From positions 186,001-250,000 of the forward strand of contig DALZZF010000003.1 of the NCBI GenBank assembly GCA_031987605.1: a DNA stretch of 64,000 nt, read 5' to 3'. Origin of the DNA: JAFAGO01 sp031987605. Lineage in GTDB: Bacteria > Bacteroidota > Bacteroidia > Flavobacteriales > Weeksellaceae. Numbering within the stretch: the stretch's first letter is position 1; the number at the start of each line of letters is the position of its first letter. Position numbers and translations under genes: made by a program. Below the pieces are notes generated by a model. It worked only from the letters and a program-made list of their open reading frames with translations. It made no database searches and was not told the origin of the DNA. This document shows positions 43,377 to 52,930 of this stretch, one piece after another.

Positions 43377-45959
43377 ATGAACAAACAACAACTCGCTGCT
43401 AAAATTTGGGAATCTGCCAATGGTATGCGTTCCAAGATTGAAGCGAATGAATATAAAGATTACATTCTCGGTTTTATTTTTTATAAATATCTTTCAGAGT
43501 ATGAGATTAAGTATGCCAAAAATGAAGGGATGGATGATGCCGGAATTAAACAACTTTCAGAAGAGGATGAGGAAACGGTCAATCACTTTAGAAAAAACAT
43601 TGGCTATTTCATTGGTTACAAAGATTTGTTTTCTACTTGGCTTGATAAAGGAAGCGATTTTGAAGTTGCCAATGTGCGTGAAGCTTTATCTGCCTTTAAC
43701 CGTTTGATCAATCCGGCGCATAAAAAATTGTTTGATAAAATTTTTGAAACGCTTGAAACGGGATTAAGTAAATTAGGCGAAACCGCAGGAGCGCAAACCA
43801 AAGCCATTAGTGAGCTTTTGCAACTCATCAAAGATATTCCGATGGATGGAAGGCAAGATTATGATGTTTTGGGTTATATCTATGAATATCTGATTTCCAA
43901 TTTTGCTGCGAATGCCGGTAAAAAAGCAGGCGAATTTTACACGCCGCATGAAGTTTCTTTTCTGATGTCGGAGATTATTGCCGATCATCTTAAAGACAGA
44001 CAGCACATTCAAATTTATGACCCGACAAGTGGATCTGGTTCGCTCTTGATTAATATTGGTAAAAGCGTTGCCAAACACATGGTAAATGCCAACAACATTA
44101 AATATTATGCACAAGAGCTAAAACAAAATACCTACAATCTTACTCGTATGAATTTGATTATGCGGGGCATTTTGGTAGATAATATCGTTACACGAAACGG
44201 AGATACTTTAGAAGAAGACTGGCCTTTCTTTGATGAAAACGATCCTGTTCATACTTATAATCCGTTGTATTTGGATGCCGTAGTTTCCAATCCGCCGTAT
44301 TCACAAAAATGGGATCCTACGGATAAAGAAGCCGATCCTCGTTATGCCAATTTTGGTTTGGCTCCAAAATCCAAAGCCGATTTTGCTTTTCTGCTGCACG
44401 ATTTGTATCATTTAAAACCCGATGGTATTATGACCATTGTTCTTCCGCACGGTGTATTGTTTCGTGGTGGTGAAGAAGGAGTTATTCGTAGAAATCTGAT
44501 TGAGAAAAATAATATTGATGCTATTATCGGATTGCCTGCCAATATCTTTTTCGGTACAGGTATTCCTACCATTGTGATGGTGTTGAAACAGAAAAGAGTT
44601 CCAAGTGATGTATTGATTGTAGATGCATCCAAGGGTTTTCAGAAAGTGGGCAAAAACAATGTGCTTCGCGCTTCGGATATTAAGCGAATTGTGGATGCGG
44701 TAATTGCCCGACAAAGCATTCCGAAATTTGCGGCTTTGGTGAGTCGTGATGAAATCCGTGCCAATGATTACAATCTCAATATTCCGAGATATGTAGATTC
44801 TGGAGAAGCACCCGAAAGTTGGGATATTTATGCCACCATGTTTGGCGGTATTCCTGTAAAGGAAATCGATGCATTGCAAAACTATTGGGAGGCGTTTCCA
44901 AGTTTGCGGCAAAGTCTATTTACTCTGACTTCTGCGGAAATGGCTGCATTGAAAACCGATGATGTGAAAACAACGGTAGCAGAAAATAAAGACACCAAAT
45001 TATTCATTGCCCATTTTGCGAAAGCCTTTGCCGATTTTGATGAACTGATGCGAAAGCAACTCATTGAACAAATGATGACGTTGAACCTTTCCAAAACGAA
45101 AAACGATTTAAGTGAAGAGATTTTCAATCGTTTTGAAAATATTCCTTTGATTGATAAATATTTGGCGTATCAATTATTAGATGATCAGTGGCAAAGCATT
45201 TCCGGAGATTTGGAAATTTTGCAAACCGAAGGTTTTTCCGCAGCGAAACAAGTAGATGCCCATATGGTCATCAAAAAGAAAAACGGAAAAGATACCGAAG
45301 TGCAAGAAGGTTGGAAAGGTCATATTTTACCGTTTGAATTGGTGCAGAAAAATTTGTTAGCAGAAGAACTGCAAGCATTATCCGAAAAAGAAAATCGCTT
45401 AACAGAAATTACTGCAACTTACGAAGAATTGTTAGGCGCCATTTCTGAAGAAGGCAAAGACGGCGATATTACCAACGAAGCCAAAGATGCTTTTGTAAAT
45501 GCCGAAATTGTAAAAGCAGCCAAAGAAATAAAAGCCGACATCAAGAAAGGTGCGAAGTATAATGAAGGCGATGACGAAACCAAAATACTGAAAGTAGAAG
45601 CACTCATTAACGAAGAAAAAGAACTCAAAAAAGAAGTAAAAAAACAAGCCGATGCTTTGCATTTGCTCAGTAAGAAAACCATAGAAAATTTGAGCGGTGC
45701 AGCAATAAATGCGTTATTAGAAGAAAAATGGATTGCACCATTGGTAAATAGTTTGCACCAATTGCCAACGGAAAACATCGCTACTTTAACCCAAAAACTC
45801 ACCAAACTGGCCGAAAAATACAAAACCACTTTGCAGGAAGTGAGCAAGCAACTGCAAGATACCGAAAACGAATTGGCAACTATGATGGGCGAATTGACGG
45901 GAACCGACCACGATATGCAAGGCATTGCCGAATGGCAAAAACTTTTAAAAACCCATTAG
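43377..45959 (+). CDS. hsdM: Type I restriction-modification methyltransferase subunit HsdM
   Basis: This is an N6-adenine methyltransferase of 860 residues. The N-terminal HsdM_N helical domain spans residues 1-150. SAM motif I is DPTSGSGSLLINIG (about 219-232) and catalytic motif IV is NPPY (about 304-307). The C-terminal 300 residues are an acidic/basic helical extension (coiled-coil-like, about 650-830) that makes it longer than EcoKI HsdM, as often seen in this lineage. It is followed 3 bp later by hsdS. It modifies host DNA and forms the core of the restriction complex. Confidence 0.93.
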   Translation: MNKQQLAAKIWESANGMRSKIEANEYKDYILGFIFYKYLSEYEIKYAKNEGMDDAGIKQLSEEDEETVNHFRKNIGYFIGYKDLFSTWLDKGSDFEVANVREALSAFNRLINPAHKKLFDKIFETLETGLSKLGETAGAQTKAISELLQLIKDIPMDGRQDYDVLGYIYEYLISNFAANAGKKAGEFYTPHEVSFLMSEIIADHLKDRQHIQIYDPTSGSGSLLINIGKSVAKHMVNANNIKYYAQELKQNTYNLTRMNLIMRGILVDNIVTRNGDTLEEDWPFFDENDPVHTYNPLYLDAVVSNPPYSQKWDPTDKEADPRYANFGLAPKSKADFAFLLHDLYHLKPDGIMTIVLPHGVLFRGGEEGVIRRNLIEKNNIDAIIGLPANIFFGTGIPTIVMVLKQKRVPSDVLIVDASKGFQKVGKNNVLRASDIKRIVDAVIARQSIPKFAALVSRDEIRANDYNLNIPRYVDSGEAPESWDIYATMFGGIPVKEIDALQNYWEAFPSLRQSLFTLTSAEMAALKTDDVKTTVAENKDTKLFIAHFAKAFADFDELMRKQLIEQMMTLNLSKTKNDLSEEIFNRFENIPLIDKYLAYQLLDDQWQSISGDLEILQTEGFSAAKQVDAHMVIKKKNGKDTEVQEGWKGHILPFELVQKNLLAEELQALSEKENRLTEITATYEELLGAISEEGKDGDITNEAKDAFVNAEIVKAAKEIKADIKKGAKYNEGDDETKILKVEALINEEKELKKEVKKQADALHLLSKKTIENLSGAAINALLEEKWIAPLVNSLHQLPTENIATLTQKLTKLAEKYKTTLQEVSKQLQDTENELATMMGELTGTDHDMQGIAEWQKLLKTH

Positions 45960-45962
45960 GAT

Positions 45963-47180
45963 ATGGCAAACAAAAATAAACCTGCCCTACGCTTTAAAGG
46001 TTTTGAAGAAGAATGGGAGGAAAAGAAGTTGGGAGATTTAGGAACAATATTAACAGGTAATACACCATCAACTCAAGATTCATCAAATTATTCAGACGAT
46101 GGAATACTTTGGGTTACACCAACAGATATTTCTGAAAATATAACGTACACATCTGCAAGAAAATTAAGTATTGTGGGACAAACTAAAGCTAGAGTTGTTC
46201 CAAAAGGTTCCATTTTAGTTACTTGTATTGCAAGCATTGGAAAAAATACTTTATTAGGAAAAAAAGGAGGATTCAATCAGCAAATAAATGCAATCGTTGT
46301 AAATAATAGTTTTAACAATTCATATTTTTTGTTTACACATAGTCATAACTGGTCGTCAATTATGAAAAATATTGCGGCTTCTGGAACAATGCAAATTGTC
46401 AATAAAAAAGAGTTTTCTGAATTACTAACATCAGTTCCCCAACTTCCCGAACAAACCAAAATCGGAACTTATTTTAAAAATTTGGATGCGTTGATTGCGT
46501 TGCAGGAAGAAAAATTAGCAAAGCTCCAAAACCTAAAAAAAGCAATGCTGGAAAAAATGTTTCCTGCTGCAAATGCCGATGTTCCCGAAATCCGTTGCAA
46601 AGGTTTTAGCGATAAATGGGAAAAGAAGAAATTGGGTGAAGTTTGTAGTAATACATATGGTGGCGGTACACCAAGCACTTTAATAAAAGAATATTGGGAT
46701 GGAAATATACCTTGGATACAGTCTTCGGATTTATCAGAAGGTGAAGTCTTAAATGTTACAATAAGAAAAAGAATATCTCAAAAAGGCTTAAATAATTCTG
46801 CAACTAAACTAGTACCTAAAAAATCAATTGCAATAATTACTCGTGTTGGAGTTGGAAAATTGGCTTTAGTCCCTTTTGAATTTGCAACAAGTCAAGATTT
46901 TCTTTCATTAAGTAATTTGAATATTGACATTTTATTTGGAGTTTTTTCAATTGGCGAAATTTTAAAAAAAGAACTTCATAAAGTACAAGGAACTTCAATT
47001 AAAGGAATAACAAAAGATGAATTACTTATAAAAAACATTTTAGTTCCAAAAGACAAATCCGAACAACAAAAAATCGGAAACTATTTTCAAAACTTAGACC
47101 AAGCCATTGCACAATCTGGGCAAAAAATAACCCAACTCAAAAATCTAAAACAAGCACTATTGCAAAAAATGTTTGTGTAA
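45963..47180 (+). CDS. hsdS: Type I specificity subunit HsdS
   Basis: The 405 residues show two target-recognition domains (about 15-150 and 215-345), each followed by a conserved helix (LPEQTKIGTYFKNLDALIAL and QQKIGNYFQNLDQAIAQ). This is the normal two-fold layout for a bipartite target. Conserved repeats WEEKKLG and WEKKKLGE start both halves. It is full length. It defines the recognition sequence of the HsdMSR complex. Confidence 0.92.
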   Translation: MANKNKPALRFKGFEEEWEEKKLGDLGTILTGNTPSTQDSSNYSDDGILWVTPTDISENITYTSARKLSIVGQTKARVVPKGSILVTCIASIGKNTLLGKKGGFNQQINAIVVNNSFNNSYFLFTHSHNWSSIMKNIAASGTMQIVNKKEFSELLTSVPQLPEQTKIGTYFKNLDALIALQEEKLAKLQNLKKAMLEKMFPAANADVPEIRCKGFSDKWEKKKLGEVCSNTYGGGTPSTLIKEYWDGNIPWIQSSDLSEGEVLNVTIRKRISQKGLNNSATKLVPKKSIAIITRVGVGKLALVPFEFATSQDFLSLSNLNIDILFGVFSIGEILKKELHKVQGTSIKGITKDELLIKNILVPKDKSEQQKIGNYFQNLDQAIAQSGQKITQLKNLKQALLQKMFV

Positions 47181-47196
47181 AATAATCTTCTTCACC

Positions 47197-47240
47197 ATGA
47201 CCACATTTTCTACAGAATCTCAATTTGAAAACGCATTAAT
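47197..47240 (+). pseudogene. hsdR: Duplicated 5' end of hsdR, cut by the REP-transposase unit
   Basis: ATGACCACATTTTCTAC... (47197-47240) repeats the first 15 codons of hsdR (start 47984) with only about three base differences, and the leader CACC is duplicated too. After codon 14 it runs into the REP hairpin CGACCCCGCTGGGGTCG. It is what remains of the original hsdR start after insertion of the 47.2-47.9 kb unit. Confidence 0.85.
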
Positions 47241-47241
47241 T

Positions 47242-47311
47242 CGACCCCGCTGGGGTCGCCCGTTTGTAGAAATATTTATATTTCTACAAACATTGCACTC
47301 CGTAGGAGTGC
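47242..47311. repeat. REP-like triple hairpin, left of the transposase
   Basis: Three palindromes occur in order: CGACCCC-GCT-GGGGTCG (47242-47258), a 30-bp inverted repeat starting GTTTGTAGAAATAT (47262-47291), and GCACTCC-GTA-GGAGTGC (47295-47311). The same three-part structure in the same orientation follows the transposase gene. Confidence 0.85.
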
Positions 47312-47344
47312 TATATCATAAAACAAATAATTCAATTTAAATTT

Positions 47345-47809
47345 ATGGCAAACACCTATTCACAAATCTATATTCAAATTGTATTTGCTGTTAAAAACAG
47401 AAATGGACTAATCAAACCTGAATGGGAGGAGGATTTGTATAAATACATTACCGGAATTGTTCAAAACAAAGAACAAAAAATGCTGGCAATAAATGGTGTG
47501 AAAGATCATATTCATTTTTTTATTGGCATGAAACCAAATTGTTGTTTATCGGATTTGGTAAGAGAAGTAAAAAAGGCAAGCAATATCTTTGTTAATGAAA
47601 AGTATATCCATACCAAAAATTTTTCTTGGCAGGAAGGTTTTGGAGCATTTTCATACAGCCGTTCGCATATTGATAATGTGGTAAAATATATTGCTAATCA
47701 AAAAGAACATCATAAAAAGCAATCTTTCAAAGAGGAATACATTCAATTATTGAAAAAATTTGACATTGATTACGATGAAAAATATCTTTTTAATTGGTTT
47801 GATGATTAA
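47345..47809 (+). CDS. tnpA: IS200-like Y1 transposase, REP-associated type
   Basis: The 154-residue HUH single-strand transposase has the metal-binding HUH motif in KDHIHFF (His55, His57) and the nucleophilic Tyr in NVVKYIANQKEHH (about residue 115). No tnpB is linked. It is framed by two identical-order triple hairpins, as for REP-associated tyrosine transposases, which act on REP palindromes. It sits between the duplicated hsdR starts. Confidence 0.87.
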   Translation: MANTYSQIYIQIVFAVKNRNGLIKPEWEEDLYKYITGIVQNKEQKMLAINGVKDHIHFFIGMKPNCCLSDLVREVKKASNIFVNEKYIHTKNFSWQEGFGAFSYSRSHIDNVVKYIANQKEHHKKQSFKEEYIQLLKKFDIDYDEKYLFNWFDD

Positions 47810-47869
47810 AATACAATTGACCAAAAACATATTAATACAAATGGATAAAATTATTGAATTTAATTGTTA

Positions 47870-47938
47870 GACCCTGCTGGGGTCGTCTGTTTGTAAAAAC
47901 GTTCACGTTTTTACAAACGTTGCACTCCATAGGAGTGC
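47870..47938. repeat. REP-like triple hairpin, right of the transposase
   Basis: GACCC-TGCTG-GGGTC region (47870-47884), GTTTGTAAAAACG paired with CGTTTTTACAAAC (47889-47918), and GCACTCC-ATA-GGAGTGC (47922-47938). Same order and spacing as the left element. The stems differ in sequence in the central hairpin but keep pairing, so structure is conserved over sequence. Confidence 0.85.
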
Positions 47939-47983
47939 CACAAAAATCTAATTATAAAAATCTCTTTTGAAATATAACTCACC

Positions 47984-50900
47984 ATGACCACATTTTCTAC
48001 CGAATCTCAATTTGAAAACGCACTTATCCAACTCCTTTCCACAAAAGGTTGGGAAGCCGAAGTGCTTAAAAATCCTACAGAAGAAGACTTGTGGCAAAAC
48101 TGGGCAGATATTCTTTTTCAAAACAACCGAGATATTGATCGGCTCAATGATGTACCGCTTACCAAAAGCGAAATGCAACAAATCGCCGAACAAATTAGTG
48201 CTTTGAGAACACCATTAAAACTCAATGGTTTTATCAACGGAAAAAGTGTTGCCATTGTTCGAGATAATCCAAATGACACCTTGCATTTTGGTAAAGAAGT
48301 GAGTTTAAAAATTTACGACCGTATGGAAATTGCGGCAGGACAAAGTCGTTACCAGATTGTACAACAACCACGCTATAAAAGCAAATCCAAAATACTGAAT
48401 GACAGACGTGGCGATGTGGTTTTGCTCATCAACGGAATGCCCGTTATTCATTTGGAACTTAAAAAATCGGGAATTGACATCAGCCAAGCCTACACGCAAA
48501 TAGAGAAATATTCCTATGAAGGAATTTTTAGCGGTATCTTTTCCTTAATTCAGATTTTTGTGGCAATGACACCCGAAGAATCCGTGTATTTTGCCAATCC
48601 TGGCGCAGAAGGAAAATTCAACAAAGATTATTATTTTCATTGGGCAGATTTCAATAACGAACCTATCAATAATTGGCGACAAATTGCCAGTACGTTGATT
48701 TCTATACCCATGGCGCATCAGTTAATTGGTTTTTATACTGTTGCCGATAATACCGATGGTGTATTAAAAGTAATGCGCAGTTATCAGTTTTATGCAGCCA
48801 ATGCCATCTCCAACAGAGTTGCCACCACACAATGGAAAAATCCGGACATCAAAGGAGGTTACATTTGGCATACTACAGGTTCGGGAAAAACGATGACGAG
48901 TTTTAAATCAGCACAATTGATTGCCCATTCCAAAGATGCCGACAAAGTCGTTTTTCTGATGGATAGGATAGAATTGGGAACGCAATCCCTTAACGAATAC
49001 AAAGGCTTTGCAGATGATGCGGAAGATGTACAAGCTACGGAAGACACGCACGTTTTGGTAACCAAACTGAAAAGTAATGATCCAGCGCATACACTTATCG
49101 TGACTTCCATTCAAAAAATGAGTAACATTGGTAGAGAAGAAGGCGGACTAAAAGCGAAAGATTTGGAAATGATGCGGAGCAAAAGAATGGTCATCATCAT
49201 AGATGAAGCGCATCGTACCGTTTTCGGAGAAAATATGCTTCCCGATATTCGCAAAGCATTTCCCAAAGCCGTATTTTTTGGATTTACAGGCACACCAATT
49301 CAAGATGAAAACGCCAGGAAAGAATCTACAACATCCACCATTTTCGGCAATGAATTGCATCGGTATAGTTTAGCAGATGGTATTCGCGATAAAAACGTTT
49401 TGGGCTTTGATCCGTATAAAGTAATGACCTATAAAGATCGAGAAATACGAGAAGCCGTGGCTTTGCACGAAGCAAAAGTAGACAGTATCGCAGATGCTTT
49501 GGCTGATCCTGTAAAAAGCGAAGTCTATTATCGCTTTATGGATTCTGCCCAAGTTCCAATGGCAGGAAGACTGAATCATGCAGGAAACTATGTAAAAGGA
49601 ATTGAAGATTTTTTAAATAAATCACAGTATGAACGCATAGAGCATCAATTAGCAGTCATATCGGACATTCATGATAATTGGATTAGATTGAGTCATAACA
49701 ATAAATTTCATGCAATTTTAGCGACAAGCAGCATTTATGAAGCCATTGAATATTATCGATTATTAAAAGAACATTTTCCAAACTTAAAAACAACCGCACT
49801 TTTTGATCCCAATATTGATAATAACGAAGGATTTGAATTTAAAGAAGAAGGATTGTTGGAAATTATAGCGGATTATAATGCTCGTTATGGTCAGGATTAC
49901 ACCTTTACGAATCACGGTAAATTCAAAAAAGATATAGCGAACCGATTGGCTCATAAAAAGCAGTATAAATTTGTAGAAAGAACGCCAGAGAAGCAAATTG
50001 ATCTCTTAATCGTCGTCAATCAAATGCTTACAGGGTATGATTCCAAATGGATCAATACTTTGTATATGGACAAACTGATGGAATACGAAAACATCATTCA
50101 AGCATTCTCCAGAACCAATCGCTTATTTGGAAATGAAAAACCATTTGGAACCATACGATATTATCGTTTTCCACACACGATGCAACGCAATATAGAGGAA
50201 GCAGTAAGAGTATATTCTGGCGATAGACCTTTCGGATTGTTTGTAGAACGTTTGGACCAACAACTCCAACATTTGAACTTCACTTTTAATCAAATAAGCG
50301 ATTTGTTTGCAAATGCAGGCATTGAAAATTTTGAGCGATTACCCGATGATTTGGAAGTGAGAGGAAGATTTGCAAAATTGTTCAGACAGTTTAATCAGCA
50401 TTTAGAAGCAGCAAAAATTCAGGGTTTCCAATGGAATACATCTAAGTATGAATTTAAAGAACGAAAACCAAAACTGGTGATTGAAATGTTATGTACAGAA
50501 ATTGATTATAACGCTATGTTGGCTCGTTACAAAGAATTGTTCACTGAAGGAACTGAAGGAACTGGAGGTGCAGATATTCCTTTTGAAATTGACACCTATA
50601 TCACAGAAATTGATACAGGAAGAATTGACACCGATTATATGAACAGTCGGTTTGTAAAATACATCAAATCGCTTGAGCAAGAAAATATAACCGAAGAAGG
50701 ACGAAAGCAAATTTTGGATGAATTGCACAAATCATTCACAACCCTGAATCAAGAAGAACAGAAATATGCCAGTATTTTTTTGAATGATGTACAAAGTGGC
50801 AATATCAAATTAAGTGCAGAAAAAACATTCAGGGAATACATTACCGAATATTTGGAAAGAGCAAAGTATGGACAAATCCTGAAAATTTCTGAACTGATTG

Positions 50901-51127
50901 GTGTAGACAAAAAGAAATTGCAAAATCTGATGAACCAAAATCTCACCGAAGAAAACATTAACGAATATGGACGTTTTGATGAGTTAAAGAAAACCGTAGA
51001 CAAAACAAAAGCCAAAAGCTATTTTGAAAATAGTGAAGGCAACGAATTATCTGTTTTTAGAGTAAATATAAAAATCGACCAGTTGCTAAAGGAGTTTCTT
51101 TTAAAAGGTGGGATTGATTTTTCTTAG
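47984..51127 (+). CDS. hsdR: Type I restriction subunit HsdR
   Basis: This ATP-dependent DNA translocase/endonuclease has 1,047 residues. The N-terminal nuclease domain has IHLELKKSG (about 156-164), and the SF2 motor has Walker A TTGSGKT (about 295-301), Walker B IIDEAHR (about 405-411) and motif III FGFTGTP. A helical C-terminal domain binds HsdM. It appears complete and its start lies on the intact copy of the duplicated 5' end. The native promoter/leader from the hsdS side is separated by about 800 bp of the transposase unit, so coupling to hsdMS may be weakened. Confidence 0.93.
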   Translation: MTTFSTESQFENALIQLLSTKGWEAEVLKNPTEEDLWQNWADILFQNNRDIDRLNDVPLTKSEMQQIAEQISALRTPLKLNGFINGKSVAIVRDNPNDTLHFGKEVSLKIYDRMEIAAGQSRYQIVQQPRYKSKSKILNDRRGDVVLLINGMPVIHLELKKSGIDISQAYTQIEKYSYEGIFSGIFSLIQIFVAMTPEESVYFANPGAEGKFNKDYYFHWADFNNEPINNWRQIASTLISIPMAHQLIGFYTVADNTDGVLKVMRSYQFYAANAISNRVATTQWKNPDIKGGYIWHTTGSGKTMTSFKSAQLIAHSKDADKVVFLMDRIELGTQSLNEYKGFADDAEDVQATEDTHVLVTKLKSNDPAHTLIVTSIQKMSNIGREEGGLKAKDLEMMRSKRMVIIIDEAHRTVFGENMLPDIRKAFPKAVFFGFTGTPIQDENARKESTTSTIFGNELHRYSLADGIRDKNVLGFDPYKVMTYKDREIREAVALHEAKVDSIADALADPVKSEVYYRFMDSAQVPMAGRLNHAGNYVKGIEDFLNKSQYERIEHQLAVISDIHDNWIRLSHNNKFHAILATSSIYEAIEYYRLLKEHFPNLKTTALFDPNIDNNEGFEFKEEGLLEIIADYNARYGQDYTFTNHGKFKKDIANRLAHKKQYKFVERTPEKQIDLLIVVNQMLTGYDSKWINTLYMDKLMEYENIIQAFSRTNRLFGNEKPFGTIRYYRFPHTMQRNIEEAVRVYSGDRPFGLFVERLDQQLQHLNFTFNQISDLFANAGIENFERLPDDLEVRGRFAKLFRQFNQHLEAAKIQGFQWNTSKYEFKERKPKLVIEMLCTEIDYNAMLARYKELFTEGTEGTGGADIPFEIDTYITEIDTGRIDTDYMNSRFVKYIKSLEQENITEEGRKQILDELHKSFTTLNQEEQKYASIFLNDVQSGNIKLSAEKTFREYITEYLERAKYGQILKISELIGVDKKKLQNLMNQNLTEENINEYGRFDELKKTVDKTKAKSYFENSEGNELSVFRVNIKIDQLLKEFLLKGGIDFS

Positions 51128-51135
51128 TTAAAAAA

Positions 51136-51624
51136 ATGCTTACAAAATCCGATTTTCTTCAATATTTAAACTGTCCTGAAAGTCTATGGCTTAAAAAAAA
51201 TAAGCCCCATAAATATCCTGAAACGGAGCTATCGGATTATGATAGAAAGTTATCGGAAGATGGTTATGAGGTAGAAGAGCTGGCTCAATTGCTTTTTCCT
51301 AATGCGGTTAAAGGTATCCGTATGGGAGATCTGCAAGATTACCCGCAAACTAAATTTTTCTTTCAGGTTGGTTTTACTGATGGTGAGTTGTATTGCCGAA
51401 CCGATATTCTGGAAAGAACAGAAAACGGAAAATGGAATATTTATGAAGTAAAAGCTTCAACATCTGTTAAAAAGGAACATTTGATAGATGTTTCGTTTCA
51501 GAAATATGTATTGGAGTGTTGCGGTTTTGAGGTAGAGAACGTATTTCTTATTCATTGTAATAAAGATTACATATTCAACGCTGAATTTATCCCAGACCAA
51601 TTTTTTAAAATAAATTTTCACTAA
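51136..51624 (+). CDS. Cas4-like PD-(D/E)XK domain protein (DUF2779 N-terminal part)
   Basis: The 162 residues contain MLTKSDFLQYLNCPESLWLK, RTDIL (Asp) and the ExK motif YEVKAST (about 110-116), matching the N-terminal nuclease-like part of DUF2779 proteins, which are normally about 500 residues. The rest is missing here; the frame ends naturally just before a terminator. It starts 8 bp after hsdR. It may be a truncated relic or a stand-alone small version. Nuclease activity is not assured. Confidence 0.6.
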   Translation: MLTKSDFLQYLNCPESLWLKKNKPHKYPETELSDYDRKLSEDGYEVEELAQLLFPNAVKGIRMGDLQDYPQTKFFFQVGFTDGELYCRTDILERTENGKWNIYEVKASTSVKKEHLIDVSFQKYVLECCGFEVENVFLIHCNKDYIFNAEFIPDQFFKINFH

Positions 51625-51650
51625 AAATACATCAAAGATTAAAACGAGGT

Positions 51651-51697
51651 AAAACGGTTGTAAATAAATGCTTTACAGCCGTTTTATGATTTTTTGG
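51651..51697 (+). terminator. Terminator of the RM operon
   Basis: AAAACGGTTGTAA (51651-51663) pairs with TTACAGCCGTTTT (51673-51685, one G-T pair), then ATGATTTTTT. It closes the hsd operon and the small nuclease-like gene. Confidence 0.75.
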
Positions 51698-51805
51698 CAA
51701 TGAGGTAAAATGCAGTAAAAAGCGAGGTTTGGCAAAAGTAAGGTTACTATTTCGTTACTTTTAAAGACCGAAACGAAAATTTTTATTCATCTGTATTTCA
51801 ACTTT

Positions 51806-52066
51806 TTGTATAGCTTTTCATATTGTTCCCTAGCTCACATAGGTTTAATTTTATCATTAAGAATTGTAAGTCTGGAAACGACAAAAAAATCAACGTTTAC
51901 GGTATTGTTCTACCTTAAAAAGAATGCCCAAAGGAAAAATGGATTGGTTCCGATTATGTGTAGAATTACAGTAAACGGCGCACAGTCTGCCTTTAGTACC
52001 AAGTTGGATATTCCTTCAACTCATTACCAAAACCCATATCCGTATGCGAAAAGCGTACGGACATAA
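51806..52066 (+). pseudogene. CTnDOT-type integrase, N-terminal remnant
   Basis: KKSTFTVLFYLKKNAQRKNG and LVPIMCRITVNGAQSAFSTK are the arm-binding N-terminus of conjugative-transposon integrases. There is no proper start codon in front, and after about LDIPSTHYQ the homology ends. The frame then runs over the start of a VapE-like fragment. All catalytic residues are lost. Confidence 0.75.
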
Positions 52067-52631
52067 CAACGAAACTTTACCCAGAAGAGCATCATTTGCA
52101 GGCAGTGTAAACACTGCCCAATTCTTAAACGATACAACAGGTTCACGCAGGATTTTATGTTTGGAAGTAGAGCATATCGAGTACATACAGAACATTGACA
52201 TCAATGCAGCGTATGCACAGGCGATACAGTTATACAAAAACGGTTTTCGCTTTTGGTTCAATCAGGAAGAAATAAAAGAAATCAACTTGAACAATGAACA
52301 ATACCAAATAAGAAGCCCCGAAGAAGAATTGCTTTTAACGTGGTTTGAGATTGCCGACAGGGATACCGCAAACAATTTTCTGAACACCACACAGATAGCA
52401 GCCAAATTAGCCGATAAAGCCAAACTCAATATCACTGATGGAACGGTAATGAAATTAGGCAAAGCATTAAAGAAACACGGCTACCTGCGATTATCCAAAA
52501 AGAACGGCTATGTCTATGCCGTAAAAGAACTCACTTGGGACGAAGTTGAGCAAAAGAACAAAGAGAAAGAATCGACATCCGAACAGCCCAAACCACCACA
52601 ACAATCCCAATTTCGGTTTGACAATTCATAG
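52044..52631 (+). pseudogene. VapE/DUF3874-like protein, C-terminal remnant
   Basis: The 195 residues contain NETLPRRASFAGSVNTAQFL and NDTTGSRRILCLEVE, which mark the C-terminal helicase/primase-like part of VapE-family proteins carried by Bacteroidetes integrative elements. A winged-helix-like tail (about 115-170) follows. The N-terminal ATPase region is missing. With the integrase remnant directly upstream, this is an internal-deletion scar of a transposon. The fragment could still be translated from ATG 52044. Confidence 0.7.
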
Positions 52632-52930
52632 GAGTACAAATTGCATTTGTTTACGTCAGTTTTAGTGGATAAGTAGGATAAGCATTTTTGAACAGAAACA
52701 TTTTTCACTTTTTAGCTTAGCTAAAAAACGAGCCAAAACCAACCTAAATAACGCAAACAGAAACCTGCGGTTTACTGTTTTGCGTTCAATAATCCCGATA
52801 AATCGGGTTTTATATTTCTGCGAAACACAAAAAAATCTTTTTGGCAAAAGTTACTTATCCTACTTACTTAATTTTCATTGCATTATTTTGCTTAAATTTG
52901 AACTTTTAAGACAAGTCGTAAAAAATCAAA
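52632..52930. promoter_or_regulatory. Intergenic with 13-bp inverted repeat and Xre-gene promoter
   Basis: TAAGTAGGATAAG (52670-52682) is the exact inverse of CTTATCCTACTTA (52854-52866), enclosing 171 bp that includes a CCCGATAAATCGGG palindrome. TAAATTTG (52893-52900) is a -7-like element 31 bp ahead of the Xre gene start. No open frame of note. Confidence 0.5.
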
